NCBI GenBank assembly: GCA_015272515.1
Contig: JACYLN010000141.1
Span: 1-64,000 of the forward strand
DNA length: 64,000 nucleotides
From: Leptolyngbyaceae cyanobacterium C42_A2020_001
GTDB lineage: Bacteria; Cyanobacteriota; Cyanobacteriia; Leptolyngbyales; Leptolyngbyaceae
Reading direction: 5' to 3'
Position 1 is the first letter of the stretch, and every line of letters starts with the position of its first letter. The notes under the pieces are model-generated. The model was given only the letters and a program-made list of their open reading frames with translations. It did not search any database and was not told where the DNA came from. Below are positions 16,214 to 26,027 of this stretch, in pieces. Both the position numbers and the translations under genes were made by a program.

Positions 16214-17290
16214 ATGCATCCTCTGTTCCACTCCCTGCCTTCTCGTCGCCGCTTTTTGCAAGGCGGAATTGCCACCACCCTGCCTCTTGCCTTCAGCGCT
16301 AAGCAAGCCGCGATCGCCCAATCTCAGCCCATTCTGAAACCACCCATTTTGCGTCCAGGAGACACGGTGGGCATGGTTGCACCTGCCAGCAACGCCTACG
16401 AGCCAGACGAAATCCAGATCGCTAAAGAAACAATGGAACTGTACGGTTTCAAAGTTGTGTTAGGGCGCAACATCAACGCTCAAAATGGCTATCTAGCGGG
16501 TAGCGATGCCCAGCGAGCAGCGGATCTTAACGAGATGTTTCGCCGTCCTGAGGTGCGCGGCATTGTCACTTTTTCTGGCGGGTATGGGTGCAGTCGCATC
16601 CTGTCCCTATTGGACTACGAGCAAATGCAGCGATCGCCCAAAGTAGTGGTTGGGCATAGCGACATCACTGCGCTCCTGATTGGCATTTATCAAAAGACAG
16701 GCATGATTACCTTTCATGGATCTTCCGGGCTGACGGGGGTAGGCGACTACGCCATGGAGCACTTTCGCCGCGCCATTATGACCGCCCAACCCATCGGCGC
16801 AATTGCCCAACCACCCAAACCCTCTGAAGGCACAGTAGAGCGCAACAATCGCCTGATCACCATTGTTCCTGGTCGGGCTACAGGTCCATTGATTGGCGGC
16901 AATCTCACCCTGGTTACCAACCTGATTGGCACCCCCTTTGAACCCGATACGCGCGGCAAAATTCTATTTCTAGAAGACATTGGCGAGGAGCCTTACCGCA
17001 TCGATCGCATGTTGACGCAGTTGTGGCTCGCCGGAAAACTGCAAGATGCGGCTGGGATTGCTCTAGGGCGTTTTGTGGATTGTTATCCCAAAGAGTTTCG
17101 ACCATCGTTTTTCCAAACCATCAGCCTGGAAAATGTCTTGCGCGATCGCCTCGAACCCCTGGGCAAACCTACCCTTTACAATCTGATGTTTGGGCACGTT
17201 CGCGAAAATGCCGTTTTGCCCATCGGCGCGATCGCCACCCTGGATGCCACCGCCAAAACCCTCACCGTCAACGAAAACGCCGTGAAATAG
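16214..17290 (+). CDS. LD-carboxypeptidase (S66 family, muramoyltetrapeptide carboxypeptidase)
   Basis: This 358-residue enzyme would remove the terminal D-alanine from peptidoglycan tetrapeptides, a recycling or remodelling step. The N-terminus carries a twin-arginine-like export signal (SRRRFLQGGIATTLPLAFSA), so it probably acts in the periplasm rather than in the cytosol as in E. coli LdcA. Family marks are PGDTVGMVAPAS near residue 50, FSGGYGCSRILSLLDY, VVVGHSDITALLIG, which carries the candidate nucleophile region, a GGNLTLVTNLIGTPFEPDT stretch, and FGHVRENAVLPIGA with the conserved His. A consensus promoter lies just upstream. It converges on an L,D-transpeptidase gene, so two peptidoglycan-tailoring enzymes stand next to each other. 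Confidence 0.9.
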   Translation: MHPLFHSLPSRRRFLQGGIATTLPLAFSAKQAAIAQSQPILKPPILRPGDTVGMVAPASNAYEPDEIQIAKETMELYGFKVVLGRNINAQNGYLAGSDAQRAADLNEMFRRPEVRGIVTFSGGYGCSRILSLLDYEQMQRSPKVVVGHSDITALLIGIYQKTGMITFHGSSGLTGVGDYAMEHFRRAIMTAQPIGAIAQPPKPSEGTVERNNRLITIVPGRATGPLIGGNLTLVTNLIGTPFEPDTRGKILFLEDIGEEPYRIDRMLTQLWLAGKLQDAAGIALGRFVDCYPKEFRPSFFQTISLENVLRDRLEPLGKPTLYNLMFGHVRENAVLPIGAIATLDATAKTLTVNENAVK

Positions 17291-17345
17291 GGATTTTATG
17301 GTAGTTCTCTCCCTATATTCATTCCCCCACCCGCCAATAGACTCT

Positions 17346-18023
17346 CTACTTCACCACCTTCACTTCAATTCCTAAACTCACCTTGTTAAATAATTCTTCG
17401 ATGTCTTTGTTGTACATCCGAATACAGCCATGCGATGCTGCCGTACCAACCGACTTAGGATTGGGTGTACCGTGAAACCCAATCCAGTTTTTGCCATCCG
17501 TCCAAAACCCGATCCAGTAACGACCTAGTGGATTTTCGGGATCGCCACCCGGAATCGAAATCCCCTTTTTCAAGGGGTGCAACCAGGTAGGATTGCGAAA
17601 CATTTGCTTGACTTTATAGGTGCCCACAGGCGTTTCCCATCCAGGACGACCCACCGCGATCGGGTAGCTCTTGATCACCGTTCCTCCCCGATAAACCGTG
17701 ACTCGCCGCCGACTCAGCTTAATTTCCAGCCGGAGCGGAAGCTGATTGAGGCGAAAAGGTTCTTCATGATAAAGCGGTTGAGATTTACTGGGATTAGAGC
17801 TAGGTAAATCCAGATCAGAATCCGCAGGAACGGGAGACACAACTCCAGGCAAAAGTTCAGGAGCTAGTTCCAGGGGAGTCACCGGAACAATCACAGGAGT
17901 AGACAACTCAGGTTGCAGCGATGGTGCTGTTGCGTGGGTGATTTGAGACTGAACAGCTTCAGGAGACACAAATGCTCCAACGATGAGAAAGCTGGTAAAG
18001 GAAATCGTGCGCTGCAATATCAT
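17346..18023 (-). CDS. L,D-transpeptidase (YkuD family)
   Basis: YkuD-family enzymes form 3-3 cross-links in peptidoglycan or attach proteins to it, using a catalytic cysteine. The active-site pattern is complete: HGTPN, then SHGCIRM with His and Cys. The catalytic domain takes up roughly the last 130 residues (LEIKLSRRRVTVYRGG onward), and a Pro/Val-rich linker precedes it. The track starts at 18059, but the ATG at 18023 begins right at a signal sequence (MILQRTISFTSFLIVGAF), so 225 aa is preferred. It lies convergent to the LD-carboxypeptidase, 55 bp between stops. The enzyme is expected in the periplasm. Confidence 0.9.
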   Translation of the reverse strand: MILQRTISFTSFLIVGAFVSPEAVQSQITHATAPSLQPELSTPVIVPVTPLELAPELLPGVVSPVPADSDLDLPSSNPSKSQPLYHEEPFRLNQLPLRLEIKLSRRRVTVYRGGTVIKSYPIAVGRPGWETPVGTYKVKQMFRNPTWLHPLKKGISIPGGDPENPLGRYWIGFWTDGKNWIGFHGTPNPKSVGTAASHGCIRMYNKDIEELFNKVSLGIEVKVVK

Positions 18024-18127
18024 GATTACCGGATCAGGCGTTCTCTCACACTTCATCAACTATAGAGTAACCTCTGATTCGTTGAATAGTGACTTAAGAC
18101 AGAATTCTGAAGTCCAGAAAATCCTGT

Positions 18128-18829
18128 TTAACCTGTGTGAGATTTCAATTCCGAACGAGTTAAGGTTGCCTGTTTGCGGCGGCGCGATCGCCAAAACAAC
18201 CCCATTAAACCTAGAGCAACCGCACTTCCCGCAATTTCCGAAGGTTCCGGTACAGCCTCGCCCTCGCAAGAAGCTGGATCACGTTCACAGGGAGTTTCAC
18301 CGGGAGGCTTGTCGGGCAAAAGTGTATAGCTTACTTTTCCAGCCTTTTTTGTTGGATCGTCTGCATCTCCAATGCCCAAAAATCCCATAAAGAAGAAATC
18401 ACCCAAAATTGAGAAACTAATGGGCGAAGTGGGAGGCAGCACAATCAGGCTCAATACGTAGGGACTAAGCGTAGTATTCTCACGCTCTGGATAATAGTAA
18501 ACAGCAGGAAAACTCTGACCACTGGTGAAATAATCAGCATCACTTTGCTCGTTATAGGTCTGATTCAAAAAGGTGAATGAGAGCGTCAGTGCGCTTTGAG
18601 CAGGAGTCGCACATAGACGAGGGGATGCAGACGAACAGCGCACCAGTTTAGAATCATCAAACTTGAAGTTGCCTCGATAAATGCCACCTGCATAAGGACC
18701 CTGATCAATGGTTACTTCAAATGCATAGTTCAGGATTGCTGCCTCAACGGGGGATGCTTCAACTGCTACAACCAAAGCAGTTACCCCTGCGGCAGCCGCA
18801 ATTAACGATTTCAGTGCAGGTCTTGCCAT
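18128..18829 (-). CDS. PEP-CTERM sorting-domain protein
   Basis: A 233-residue exported protein with an N-terminal signal peptide (~8-28, LIAAAAGVTALVVAVEASPVEA). The middle is beta-rich and includes YAFEVTIDQGPYAGGIYRGNFKFDDS, a layout common among cyanobacterial PEP-CTERM proteins. The C-terminal tail has VPEPSE, a hydrophobic stretch (IAGSAVALGLMGLF) and a basic RSRRRK cluster, which is the PEP-CTERM signal; the extra ~12 residues after the basic cluster are a little longer than usual. Its sorting enzyme (exosortase) is not in the window. Function is unknown. It lies 104 bp upstream of the L,D-transpeptidase on the same strand. Confidence 0.8.
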   Translation of the reverse strand: MARPALKSLIAAAAGVTALVVAVEASPVEAAILNYAFEVTIDQGPYAGGIYRGNFKFDDSKLVRCSSASPRLCATPAQSALTLSFTFLNQTYNEQSDADYFTSGQSFPAVYYYPERENTTLSPYVLSLIVLPPTSPISFSILGDFFFMGFLGIGDADDPTKKAGKVSYTLLPDKPPGETPCERDPASCEGEAVPEPSEIAGSAVALGLMGLFWRSRRRKQATLTRSELKSHTG

Positions 18830-19349
18830 GAACTCCTCATCAAATTAAACCAATTGAGCTGGAAATTTAGTTCAGCAATGCAGGGAACAGGTACGACTTC
18901 AGAGAAACCTTAGAATTCAAAGTCTCCAGAGATAGACTCTCTTAAGAGATGTACGCACGCCATTGAGAGATGGATGCAATGTTGGTTAGTAGATGAGTGC
19001 CCCTTTTGAACAGACGTGGATACTCTGACAAAGGTTCCACGTAATTTCTAGATCAGGACTTCACAGGAAACTAGAGGTGATCCGGTAAAGTATGCAGGTT
19101 TGTCATTAGTCAATAGAGAGGCTAGCTGAATTCTGATTCCCCTGACCAGTACTTTCACTTAGACTTCATCAAGACTGCACAGGAATCTTGCCTTAAACGA
19201 ATTGGGTTTGAGGGGAATCGGCTGGGGTATGTCAATAAAGTCGGGCTGTTCTTCTGAGGAAGCCGTTCAAGCATTTTTTCCGGACTCCGCCTCGAAACTT
19301 CATATCTTCATCAAAAGTTCCATCCGAAATATACCCAATTTCGCTGTAT

Positions 19350-19378
19350 TAGTATTACAATACTACTTCTGTAGTATT
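19350..19378. promoter_or_regulatory. Overlapping palindromes resembling BlaI/CopY-type operators
   Basis: Two perfect inverted repeats share a half-site: TAGTATT-ac-AATACTA (19350-19365) and AATACTAC-ttct-GTAGTATT (19359-19378). The second resembles the TACTACA-TGTAGTA operators bound by BlaI/MecI/CopY-type winged-helix repressors. They lie 250 bp upstream of the ABC exporter start. A repressor gene of this family is not in the window, so the link is inference. Confidence 0.4.
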
Positions 19379-19470
19379 AGAGGTTCTTTTACAGCGATCG
19401 CGCTTGTAAAAGAAAAAAACTGTCAAACACACGCTGGTTGAGGGGAAAACTGGCAAAAATAGGCTGATCA

Positions 19471-19493
19471 ATGCAAGCACTCTGAGCTTGCAT
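19471..19493. other. 8-bp hairpin followed by a short T-run
   Basis: ATGCAAGC and GCTTGCAT flank a seven-base loop, then CGTTTTG. It could terminate a short leader or small RNA starting near the palindromes upstream of the ABC exporter. The T-run is short and no riboswitch class is recognised. Confidence 0.35.
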
Positions 19494-19629
19494 CGTTTTG
19501 TATTGAATTTAGGGTGATCATCGCCCTATCAACACGTTTTCAACAAGCACGCAGCAGTGACTTCTAAGCTGCTCTTGCCGATCCTGGTGACTCTGAAGGC
19601 TGGTATCGGTTGTCGTTAGGAGGAGACCC

Positions 19630-21447
19630 ATGGCAAAGTTTCAGGATATTATCTACTACTACCGCAAATACTGGCTTGTATCGCTCCTTAGCTGTGCGGC
19701 GATGAGTGTCTTTGAGATTATTGACCTGTTTGTTCCCTATGCGATCGGTCAAATTCTCAATGTCCTCTCAAATCAGGCGCTCGATCGCCCTGTGCAAGCG
19801 GTGGTAGACGCGATCGCCCACCTGACCAAACAACCCGCAGAAAAACCACTCTCGCTACTCGTATTACTCTTTCTGATTTTTCTCGTATCCGTTGGGCGAG
19901 CACCTGTCCAACCCTGGCTGGGTCCCTGGTTTTTCTGGGATACTGCTCTCCGCGCCCGCCGTGATCATGCCCGCAACTCACTCGAAAAAATTCTCACCTT
20001 ACCACTGGAATTTTACGACGAAAACAATCCAGGACGGATTGCTGCCCGTGTTGCCAGAGGTCTCTCCAACCATATGTGGACCTATCCCGAAATTACGGGA
20101 CAAATGTTTCCCAAACTGTTTCGAGTCATTGGCATTTTTCTCGTTATCTGGCTGATTCAATGGCAAATTGCCCTGCTGTTGCTGCTGTCCTTTGTCAGTA
20201 TCATCGCGTTCAGCGTATCAGGCTTAACCAAGCTAGCGAAACAAGAAGAACAGCTCGAAAAATACATGGAGAACACGGAGAGCCGCACCTCGGAAATTAT
20301 TACCAACATCAAGACGGTGAAAGCATTTGCCACCGAATCCCAGGAACTTAATCGTCAAAAAGAACGGTTAGAACGGGAGTTCAAAGTGGTGGTCTATCGC
20401 ATTCACAAAGGCTACGTCACTTTGGGCACTCTAGAGCGCACTATCGTTCAGTCCTGTGTGTTTCTGGTGTTGGCGTGTACGCTCTGGGCAGCAGTCCAAA
20501 ATCAAATTTCCATTGGGCATTTCATCACCATCTTGACAGTTTCTAGCATGGCGTATGCCGAAGTTGAACCCATTAGCCAACTGGCAGAAATCTTTGCTCG
20601 TCGGTATGCATCCATGATCCGATTCCACGAATTGATGCAACTTCCAGCCGGGCAAGATGCCGGAAATCTGGTGGTTGATCCAGAAACGGCTCCAGCTTAT
20701 CAATTCACGGGCAAAGTAGAGTTATCTCATTTAACGTTCAGCTACAATCCAGGTCGTCCCGTATTGCAAAACATCAACCTTTTGATAGAGCCATACCAAA
20801 CAGTGGCATTAGTGGGGCGTTCTGGTTCGGGTAAATCAACGCTGGTGAAGCTCCTGTTTCGCTATTTTGAGCCAGATAGTGGGGCAGTGTTGATTGATGG
20901 TCAGGATATTCGTCGGCTCGATGTAACAGCCTATCGCAAACGGTTGGCGATCGTGCACCAAGAAGTGGATATTTTCAACGGTTCACTGTTGGATAATCTG
21001 ACTTACGGCAACCCTAGCGCCACATTTGAAGAAGTGGTAGAAGCGTGCAAGATTGCCCAAGCAGATGAATTTATTCGCCAAATGCCCAAAGGCTATGCAA
21101 CGACTGTAGGGGAGCGGGGAGTGCGCCTCTCCGGCGGGCAGCGGCAGCGGATCGGGATTGCACGTGCGCTGATTATGAACCCGGATGTGCTGATTTTTGA
21201 TGAGGCAACTTCCAGTCTGGATTATGAATCGGAACGGGCAATTCAGCTTGCGATGCGATCTATTCTTGGTACCCGCACCCTGATCATCATTGCTCACCGT
21301 TTGAGTACCGTTCGTGAAGCTGACAAAATCGTGGTGATGGACAAGGGACACATCACCGAAATTGGAAGCCATGCAGAATTGTTGAATCGGGGCGGAATTT
21401 ACCAACGCCTACACTCCTTGCAGGAAACAGGAGAATTGTTGGCGTAG
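19630..21447 (+). CDS. ABC transporter, fused permease and ATPase (exporter type)
   Basis: A 605-residue half-transporter of the MsbA/lipid-drug exporter type. Residues ~15-320 hold a six-helix type 1 membrane domain, although the loop after the first pair is unusually long (ALDRPVQAVVDAIAHLTKQP). The ATPase domain (~350-595) has Walker A GRSGSGKST, signature LSGGQRQRIGIARAL, Walker B VLIFDEATSSLD and the switch His in IIAHRLSTV. It would work as a homodimer or with a partner encoded elsewhere; the substrate cannot be read from the sequence. A GGAGGAG motif lies just before the ATG. Overlapping palindromes upstream could mediate repression. Confidence 0.9.
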   Translation: MAKFQDIIYYYRKYWLVSLLSCAAMSVFEIIDLFVPYAIGQILNVLSNQALDRPVQAVVDAIAHLTKQPAEKPLSLLVLLFLIFLVSVGRAPVQPWLGPWFFWDTALRARRDHARNSLEKILTLPLEFYDENNPGRIAARVARGLSNHMWTYPEITGQMFPKLFRVIGIFLVIWLIQWQIALLLLLSFVSIIAFSVSGLTKLAKQEEQLEKYMENTESRTSEIITNIKTVKAFATESQELNRQKERLEREFKVVVYRIHKGYVTLGTLERTIVQSCVFLVLACTLWAAVQNQISIGHFITILTVSSMAYAEVEPISQLAEIFARRYASMIRFHELMQLPAGQDAGNLVVDPETAPAYQFTGKVELSHLTFSYNPGRPVLQNINLLIEPYQTVALVGRSGSGKSTLVKLLFRYFEPDSGAVLIDGQDIRRLDVTAYRKRLAIVHQEVDIFNGSLLDNLTYGNPSATFEEVVEACKIAQADEFIRQMPKGYATTVGERGVRLSGGQRQRIGIARALIMNPDVLIFDEATSSLDYESERAIQLAMRSILGTRTLIIIAHRLSTVREADKIVVMDKGHITEIGSHAELLNRGGIYQRLHSLQETGELLA

Positions 21448-21481
21448 AAATGGAAAAGGGGAAATGGGGATAGGGTTAGAT

Positions 21482-21500
21482 GGGTGGGTGAGTGGGTGGG
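21482..21500 (+). other. Canonical G-quadruplex motif
   Basis: GGGTGGGTGAGTGGGTGGG has four runs of three G with loops of 1, 5 and 1 bases. It lies 35 bp after the ABC exporter stop codon, in a purine-rich spacer that then turns pyrimidine-rich. It might slow polymerase or mRNA decay; no function is shown. Confidence 0.5.
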
Positions 21501-21691
21501 TCAATCTAAAATCTTCTCCCCATACCTGATGCCCTAAACCCCTTACTCTCCCTCTCTCCCTTGTCTCCCTTCCATCTTCAGACAGAATGTTAAGGAAGTC
21601 TGATAGAAGGTGGGTAAGAAGGACGTTATCATCCAAAGTAATGCTCTTAACGAGCTGTGAATGTGTCGCCTCAGGGCAACCTGTGATTTGA

Positions 21692-22810
<1,119 letters not shown>

Positions 22811-22827
22811 AGGTGGATCATTCAAAA

Positions 22828-23160
22828 ATGGATCAATACTACAAGCCAGAGCACTTACCAAATTTTGGCAAGATCGGTGAAGGAAACCCGGAACTCGCAG
22901 ACAAATTTTTTGCGTATTACGGAGCGGTATTTGCAGAGGGTGCCCTTTCCACCCGTGAAAAAGCATTAATCGCGCTGGCGGTTGCTCATACGGTGCAGTG
23001 CCCTTATTGCATCGACGCTTACAGTAAAGAGTGTTTACAGCAGGGAGCAGACCTGGAACAAATGACAGAAACCGTTCACGTTGCAACGGCAATTCGAGGG
23101 GGAGCTTCACTGATTCATGGATTGCAGATGCTTGATCAGGTTAAGCAACTGGGAATGTAA
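22828..23160 (+). CDS. AhpD/CMD-like peroxidase family protein (arsenosugar-associated type)
   Basis: A 110-residue carboxymuconolactone decarboxylase/AhpD-fold protein with the redox motif CPYCIDAYSKEC (CxxC followed by a His-less helix) at ~54-65 and the family core STREKALIALAVAHTVQ. The N-terminus MDQYYKPEHLPNFGKIGEGN resembles the subgroup annotated as arsenosugar biosynthesis-associated peroxidase-like, usually found with arsM/arsS, which are not in this window. Such proteins act as small thiol-dependent peroxidases or alkylhydroperoxidase partners. ATG 22828 fits the family start better than the in-frame GTG at 22813. It follows the CorC-like gene by 17 bp and overlaps the convergent glycosyltransferase by 20 bp. 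Confidence 0.8.
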   Translation: MDQYYKPEHLPNFGKIGEGNPELADKFFAYYGAVFAEGALSTREKALIALAVAHTVQCPYCIDAYSKECLQQGADLEQMTETVHVATAIRGGASLIHGLQMLDQVKQLGM

Positions 23161-24304
23161 GGGGTGGTGGGAGCGCAGGTGACTCCTTACCCAGGGGAAG
23201 CGGTTGATCAGCTAGCAAATGCGCGATCGCTTTGACAAATTCTCCTTGCTTAAAGTAATTCTCCAGAATGCGACGGGCATTCGTGATGATGCGAGCCGCT
23301 TCATCAGGATTGTGTAAATAATAACTACACGTCTCCTCCAGATCCGAAAAATCCCACTCTATCGGCACATAGGTTTCATTTGGGTAATAAATACTGGGTG
23401 CCGTGTCAATGTGCTCCATTCTGGGTTTTACCAGCAGACAGTGATTGCAAACGGCTTCATAATCGCGCCAAGTCGTCTCACCCCACCCAAAGGGGCTAAC
23501 CACAATCCGGCTTCGCTCAATCTCATCCTGATAACGTTCTTTAGAAACCGTTCGCCGCTCTGGATACTCACCGCTTACAGCCAAGCGATATTTGGCACCC
23601 AACCGCTTTACTGCCTCAACCGCAACCATCCGGTAGTCGGTGTACCAATTGTGCGAATCATGGATAGAACCATAGGAAACATGACAAAAAACATCGATAT
23701 TCTTAGGCTTACGCCGTAGCTTTCGATGCTTCACTTTCCACCATAGGGGTTGAAACAAAGTTCTTTCATACTCTCTTCCAGTGACCACGTTCCAGCCCGT
23801 CGCGATTCGATGCTCATATCCTTGTGGAATCGCTGAACTAACTGACCAATCGCGCAAGTCAAAGCCCCACTCTTTGGCTAAGTAGTCTGTAATAACTGTT
23901 CCACCCAGCAGGGGTTGCCGATATTTTTGAATATCCTTAAGCCGCTGATACTTCAGGAAACGGTCCACGTAGGGCAACACTCCAAAGAATCGACTACTGA
24001 CTTGATCCCAAGGGTCAATAAAAAAGATTTTTCGATTCGGGTGAAGTGCACGGATAGTTTTTAGAGCTTGGAGCACTTGGTCTGGGTTTTCTCGCCAATC
24101 TGGACGGATAAATAGAACATCAACGTCTGGATCGACCCGCTTACATGCCTGCGTAATTTCCGCAATGGAAACTGCCTGAATGTGTCTAAATGTGAAGCCT
24201 AAAATCTGGGATAGGCGTTTGCGATTTACAAAGAATGGATCAAGTTGAACGGCAGCAATCCTGTCAATACGGGGGTCAGCATTGCCAATAATGAATGCTT
24301 TCAT
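23141..24304 (-). CDS. Glycosyltransferase, family 1-like
   Basis: A 387-residue protein assigned to glycosyltransferases of the GT-B fold by its C-terminal signature: WRDYEAVCNHCLLVKPRME, then SIYYPNETYVPIEWDFSDLEETCSYYLHNPDEAARI and a final helix. That pattern matches the spore-protein/exopolysaccharide 'Glyco_trans_1_2' type, with the E of 'DYE' as nucleotide-sugar contact. The N-terminal half begins MKAFIIGNADPRIDRIAAVQ, a Rossmann-like start. The ATG at 24304 is preferred over the track's GTG at 24316. Donor and acceptor are unknown. Its 3' end overlaps the convergent AhpD-like gene by 20 bp. No polysaccharide gene cluster surrounds it. Confidence 0.7.
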   Translation of the reverse strand: MKAFIIGNADPRIDRIAAVQLDPFFVNRKRLSQILGFTFRHIQAVSIAEITQACKRVDPDVDVLFIRPDWRENPDQVLQALKTIRALHPNRKIFFIDPWDQVSSRFFGVLPYVDRFLKYQRLKDIQKYRQPLLGGTVITDYLAKEWGFDLRDWSVSSAIPQGYEHRIATGWNVVTGREYERTLFQPLWWKVKHRKLRRKPKNIDVFCHVSYGSIHDSHNWYTDYRMVAVEAVKRLGAKYRLAVSGEYPERRTVSKERYQDEIERSRIVVSPFGWGETTWRDYEAVCNHCLLVKPRMEHIDTAPSIYYPNETYVPIEWDFSDLEETCSYYLHNPDEAARIITNARRILENYFKQGEFVKAIAHLLADQPLPLGKESPALPPPLTFPVA

Positions 24305-24857
24305 AGGGTGATGCACAAAAATCTGAAGACAACGCGATCGCCTTACCCTGATTTGTAAACGTGTTTTGTTTTAGCTAAAAAAACAGCAGATGCCTTGACG
24401 AAGAAAAAACAACGAGGTGATTACGGAAGTTTAACCAATTTATTCGCCTTGTGTAATCCCTGCTTTGATAGGTGTCGTTGCATGACCATTAGGGAGAGAC
24501 CGCAGTTCATCGCTGCTTCACCCAGTTTTCTAAGTACCTTCACAGTGGCCAAATCTCAGATAAACCCTTGAAAGCCTTATTTCAAAGTAGTTTCTTCCGT
24601 TTAGCGAGAATGAAGCGTATGAGAAGGAAGAAATTCTCGAAGCAGATTAAATACGAGTACTGCAAAATTTAGACAACTTTTCTCAAGAAATCTTAACAAA
24701 GACAGAGGTGATCTGGATTTGTGAGGTTGTGATGAAATTTGGGTAACCTAAATGCAAAGCGACCCTATCAATCTTTTGTTAGCAACTAAAAGGTGTTAGG
24801 GCTGCTGGGATTTTTGGGTAAAACCAGCGTTGACACTAGAGGCATAGGAGTCATCCT
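24305..24857. other. 550-bp intergenic region between divergent genes
   Basis: No ORF with family features was found. The region contains an AT-rich near-palindrome (TGTTTT-agct-AAAAaaACA, about 24367-24385) and the promoters of the glycosyltransferase (left) and the TPR gene (right). Nothing else is recognised. Confidence 0.55.
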
Positions 24858-25964
24858 GTGAGTCAAACAATGAATATGGAAGCGGTTGAAGTAGACAGTA
24901 TTGTTCAGCAGAGCTTTGAATTGAGTTTACAGGGACAGTATGAAGCTGCGATCGCTGCGCTGAACCGGGTGCTTGAGTTGCAACCAGATGTTTGGGACGT
25001 TTGGGTAGAAAAGGGTAAAGTGTTGCACGGCTTGGGGCAACTTGAGGAAGCGATCGCCTGCTTTGAACGCGCGATCGAACTCCAGCCAGATACGGCAATT
25101 TCTCATTACAGTCTCGGTTGGACAAGTTACTCACTTGGAAACTATGAAGCCGCCGCTGGAAGTTTCCAAACCGTATTAGAGCTAGATCCAGATTTTCCTG
25201 ATACTCACTACAGTCTGGGATTAACGCTTTATGCATCTGGTCAGTATGAAGCGGCTATTGGCTATTTGCGTCGGGCATTAGAGAAGCGGGGAGATTGCGC
25301 TGATGCCTGGTACTGTCAGGGTTTTTGCCTGTATGCTACCCACCGCTACGAAGGTGCGGTTCAACATTTCAATCATGTGCTGGAGTTGCAGCCAGATTAT
25401 CAGGAAGCTTATGTAGGACGGGGTGACGCACTTAAGGAATTGGGAGACTTTGAGGCGGCAATCTCTAGTTACAACAAAGCACTGGAGATAAGCCCAGAGG
25501 ATGCTGAAATTTTGTTCCGTCGGGCAATTTGCCTGAAGCAATTGGGACGGCAGGAGGAGTCACTTCATAGTTTCCAGCAGGTGGTTGAGTTAAATCCTGC
25601 TCATTGGGAAGCCTGGTATGGGCAGGCAGGTGCTCAACTGAAGTTAGGTGATTTTGAGGCGGCGATCGCCAGCTATGAGCAGGTTCTTGCGTTGAACCCC
25701 AACTCTTATGAATCCTGGTTTAATCGAGGGGTCGCATTGAAAAACCTGAATCGCCCAGCCGAAGCCGTTGCTAGCTACGACAAAGCGTTGGAACTTCGCC
25801 CTCATGATCATCGAGCCTGGAATAATCGGGGGGGAGTACTCGTTAGCATGGGCTGTTTAGCAGACGCGATCGCCTGCTTCGACAAAGTTTTGGAACTCAA
25901 TCCAAACGACACTAAAGCGCAACAAAACCGTGCAGCCCTCCAGAAGCGCCTGGATGCCAGTTAA
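24858..25964 (+). CDS. Tetratricopeptide repeat protein
   Basis: A 368-residue protein made almost entirely of about ten 34-residue TPR units (for example YEAAIAALNRVLELQPDVWD and LEEAIACFERAIELQPDTAI). The repeats form a superhelical scaffold for protein-protein contacts. There is no signal peptide or enzymatic domain, so it is presumably cytoplasmic. AGGAG at 24846-24850 sits seven bases before the GTG at 24858, which supports that start rather than the ATG at 24870. It stands alone between a long spacer and convergent genes. The partner is unknown. Confidence 0.88.
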   Translation: MSQTMNMEAVEVDSIVQQSFELSLQGQYEAAIAALNRVLELQPDVWDVWVEKGKVLHGLGQLEEAIACFERAIELQPDTAISHYSLGWTSYSLGNYEAAAGSFQTVLELDPDFPDTHYSLGLTLYASGQYEAAIGYLRRALEKRGDCADAWYCQGFCLYATHRYEGAVQHFNHVLELQPDYQEAYVGRGDALKELGDFEAAISSYNKALEISPEDAEILFRRAICLKQLGRQEESLHSFQQVVELNPAHWEAWYGQAGAQLKLGDFEAAIASYEQVLALNPNSYESWFNRGVALKNLNRPAEAVASYDKALELRPHDHRAWNNRGGVLVSMGCLADAIACFDKVLELNPNDTKAQQNRAALQKRLDAS

Positions 25965-26027
25965 AGCGTTGCCTTAGGGAACACAAACTCTCATTCCCCC
26001 ATCCCCTATCTTCCCATTCCCCATTCT

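Larger units (their letters stand above)
18830..19629. other. 800-bp intergenic region between divergent genes
   Basis: No convincing gene; the 79-codon ORF at 19202-19441 has no family features and runs across the palindromes, so it is discounted. The region must hold promoters for the PEP-CTERM gene (leftward) and the ABC exporter (rightward). It contains overlapping palindromes at 19350-19378 and a hairpin at 19471-19493, listed separately. Confidence 0.6.

Noticed and set aside
19202-19441. 79-aa ORF upstream of the ABC exporter
   Set aside because: It starts with TTG, has no ribosome-binding site and runs through operator-like palindromes; composition is not protein-like.
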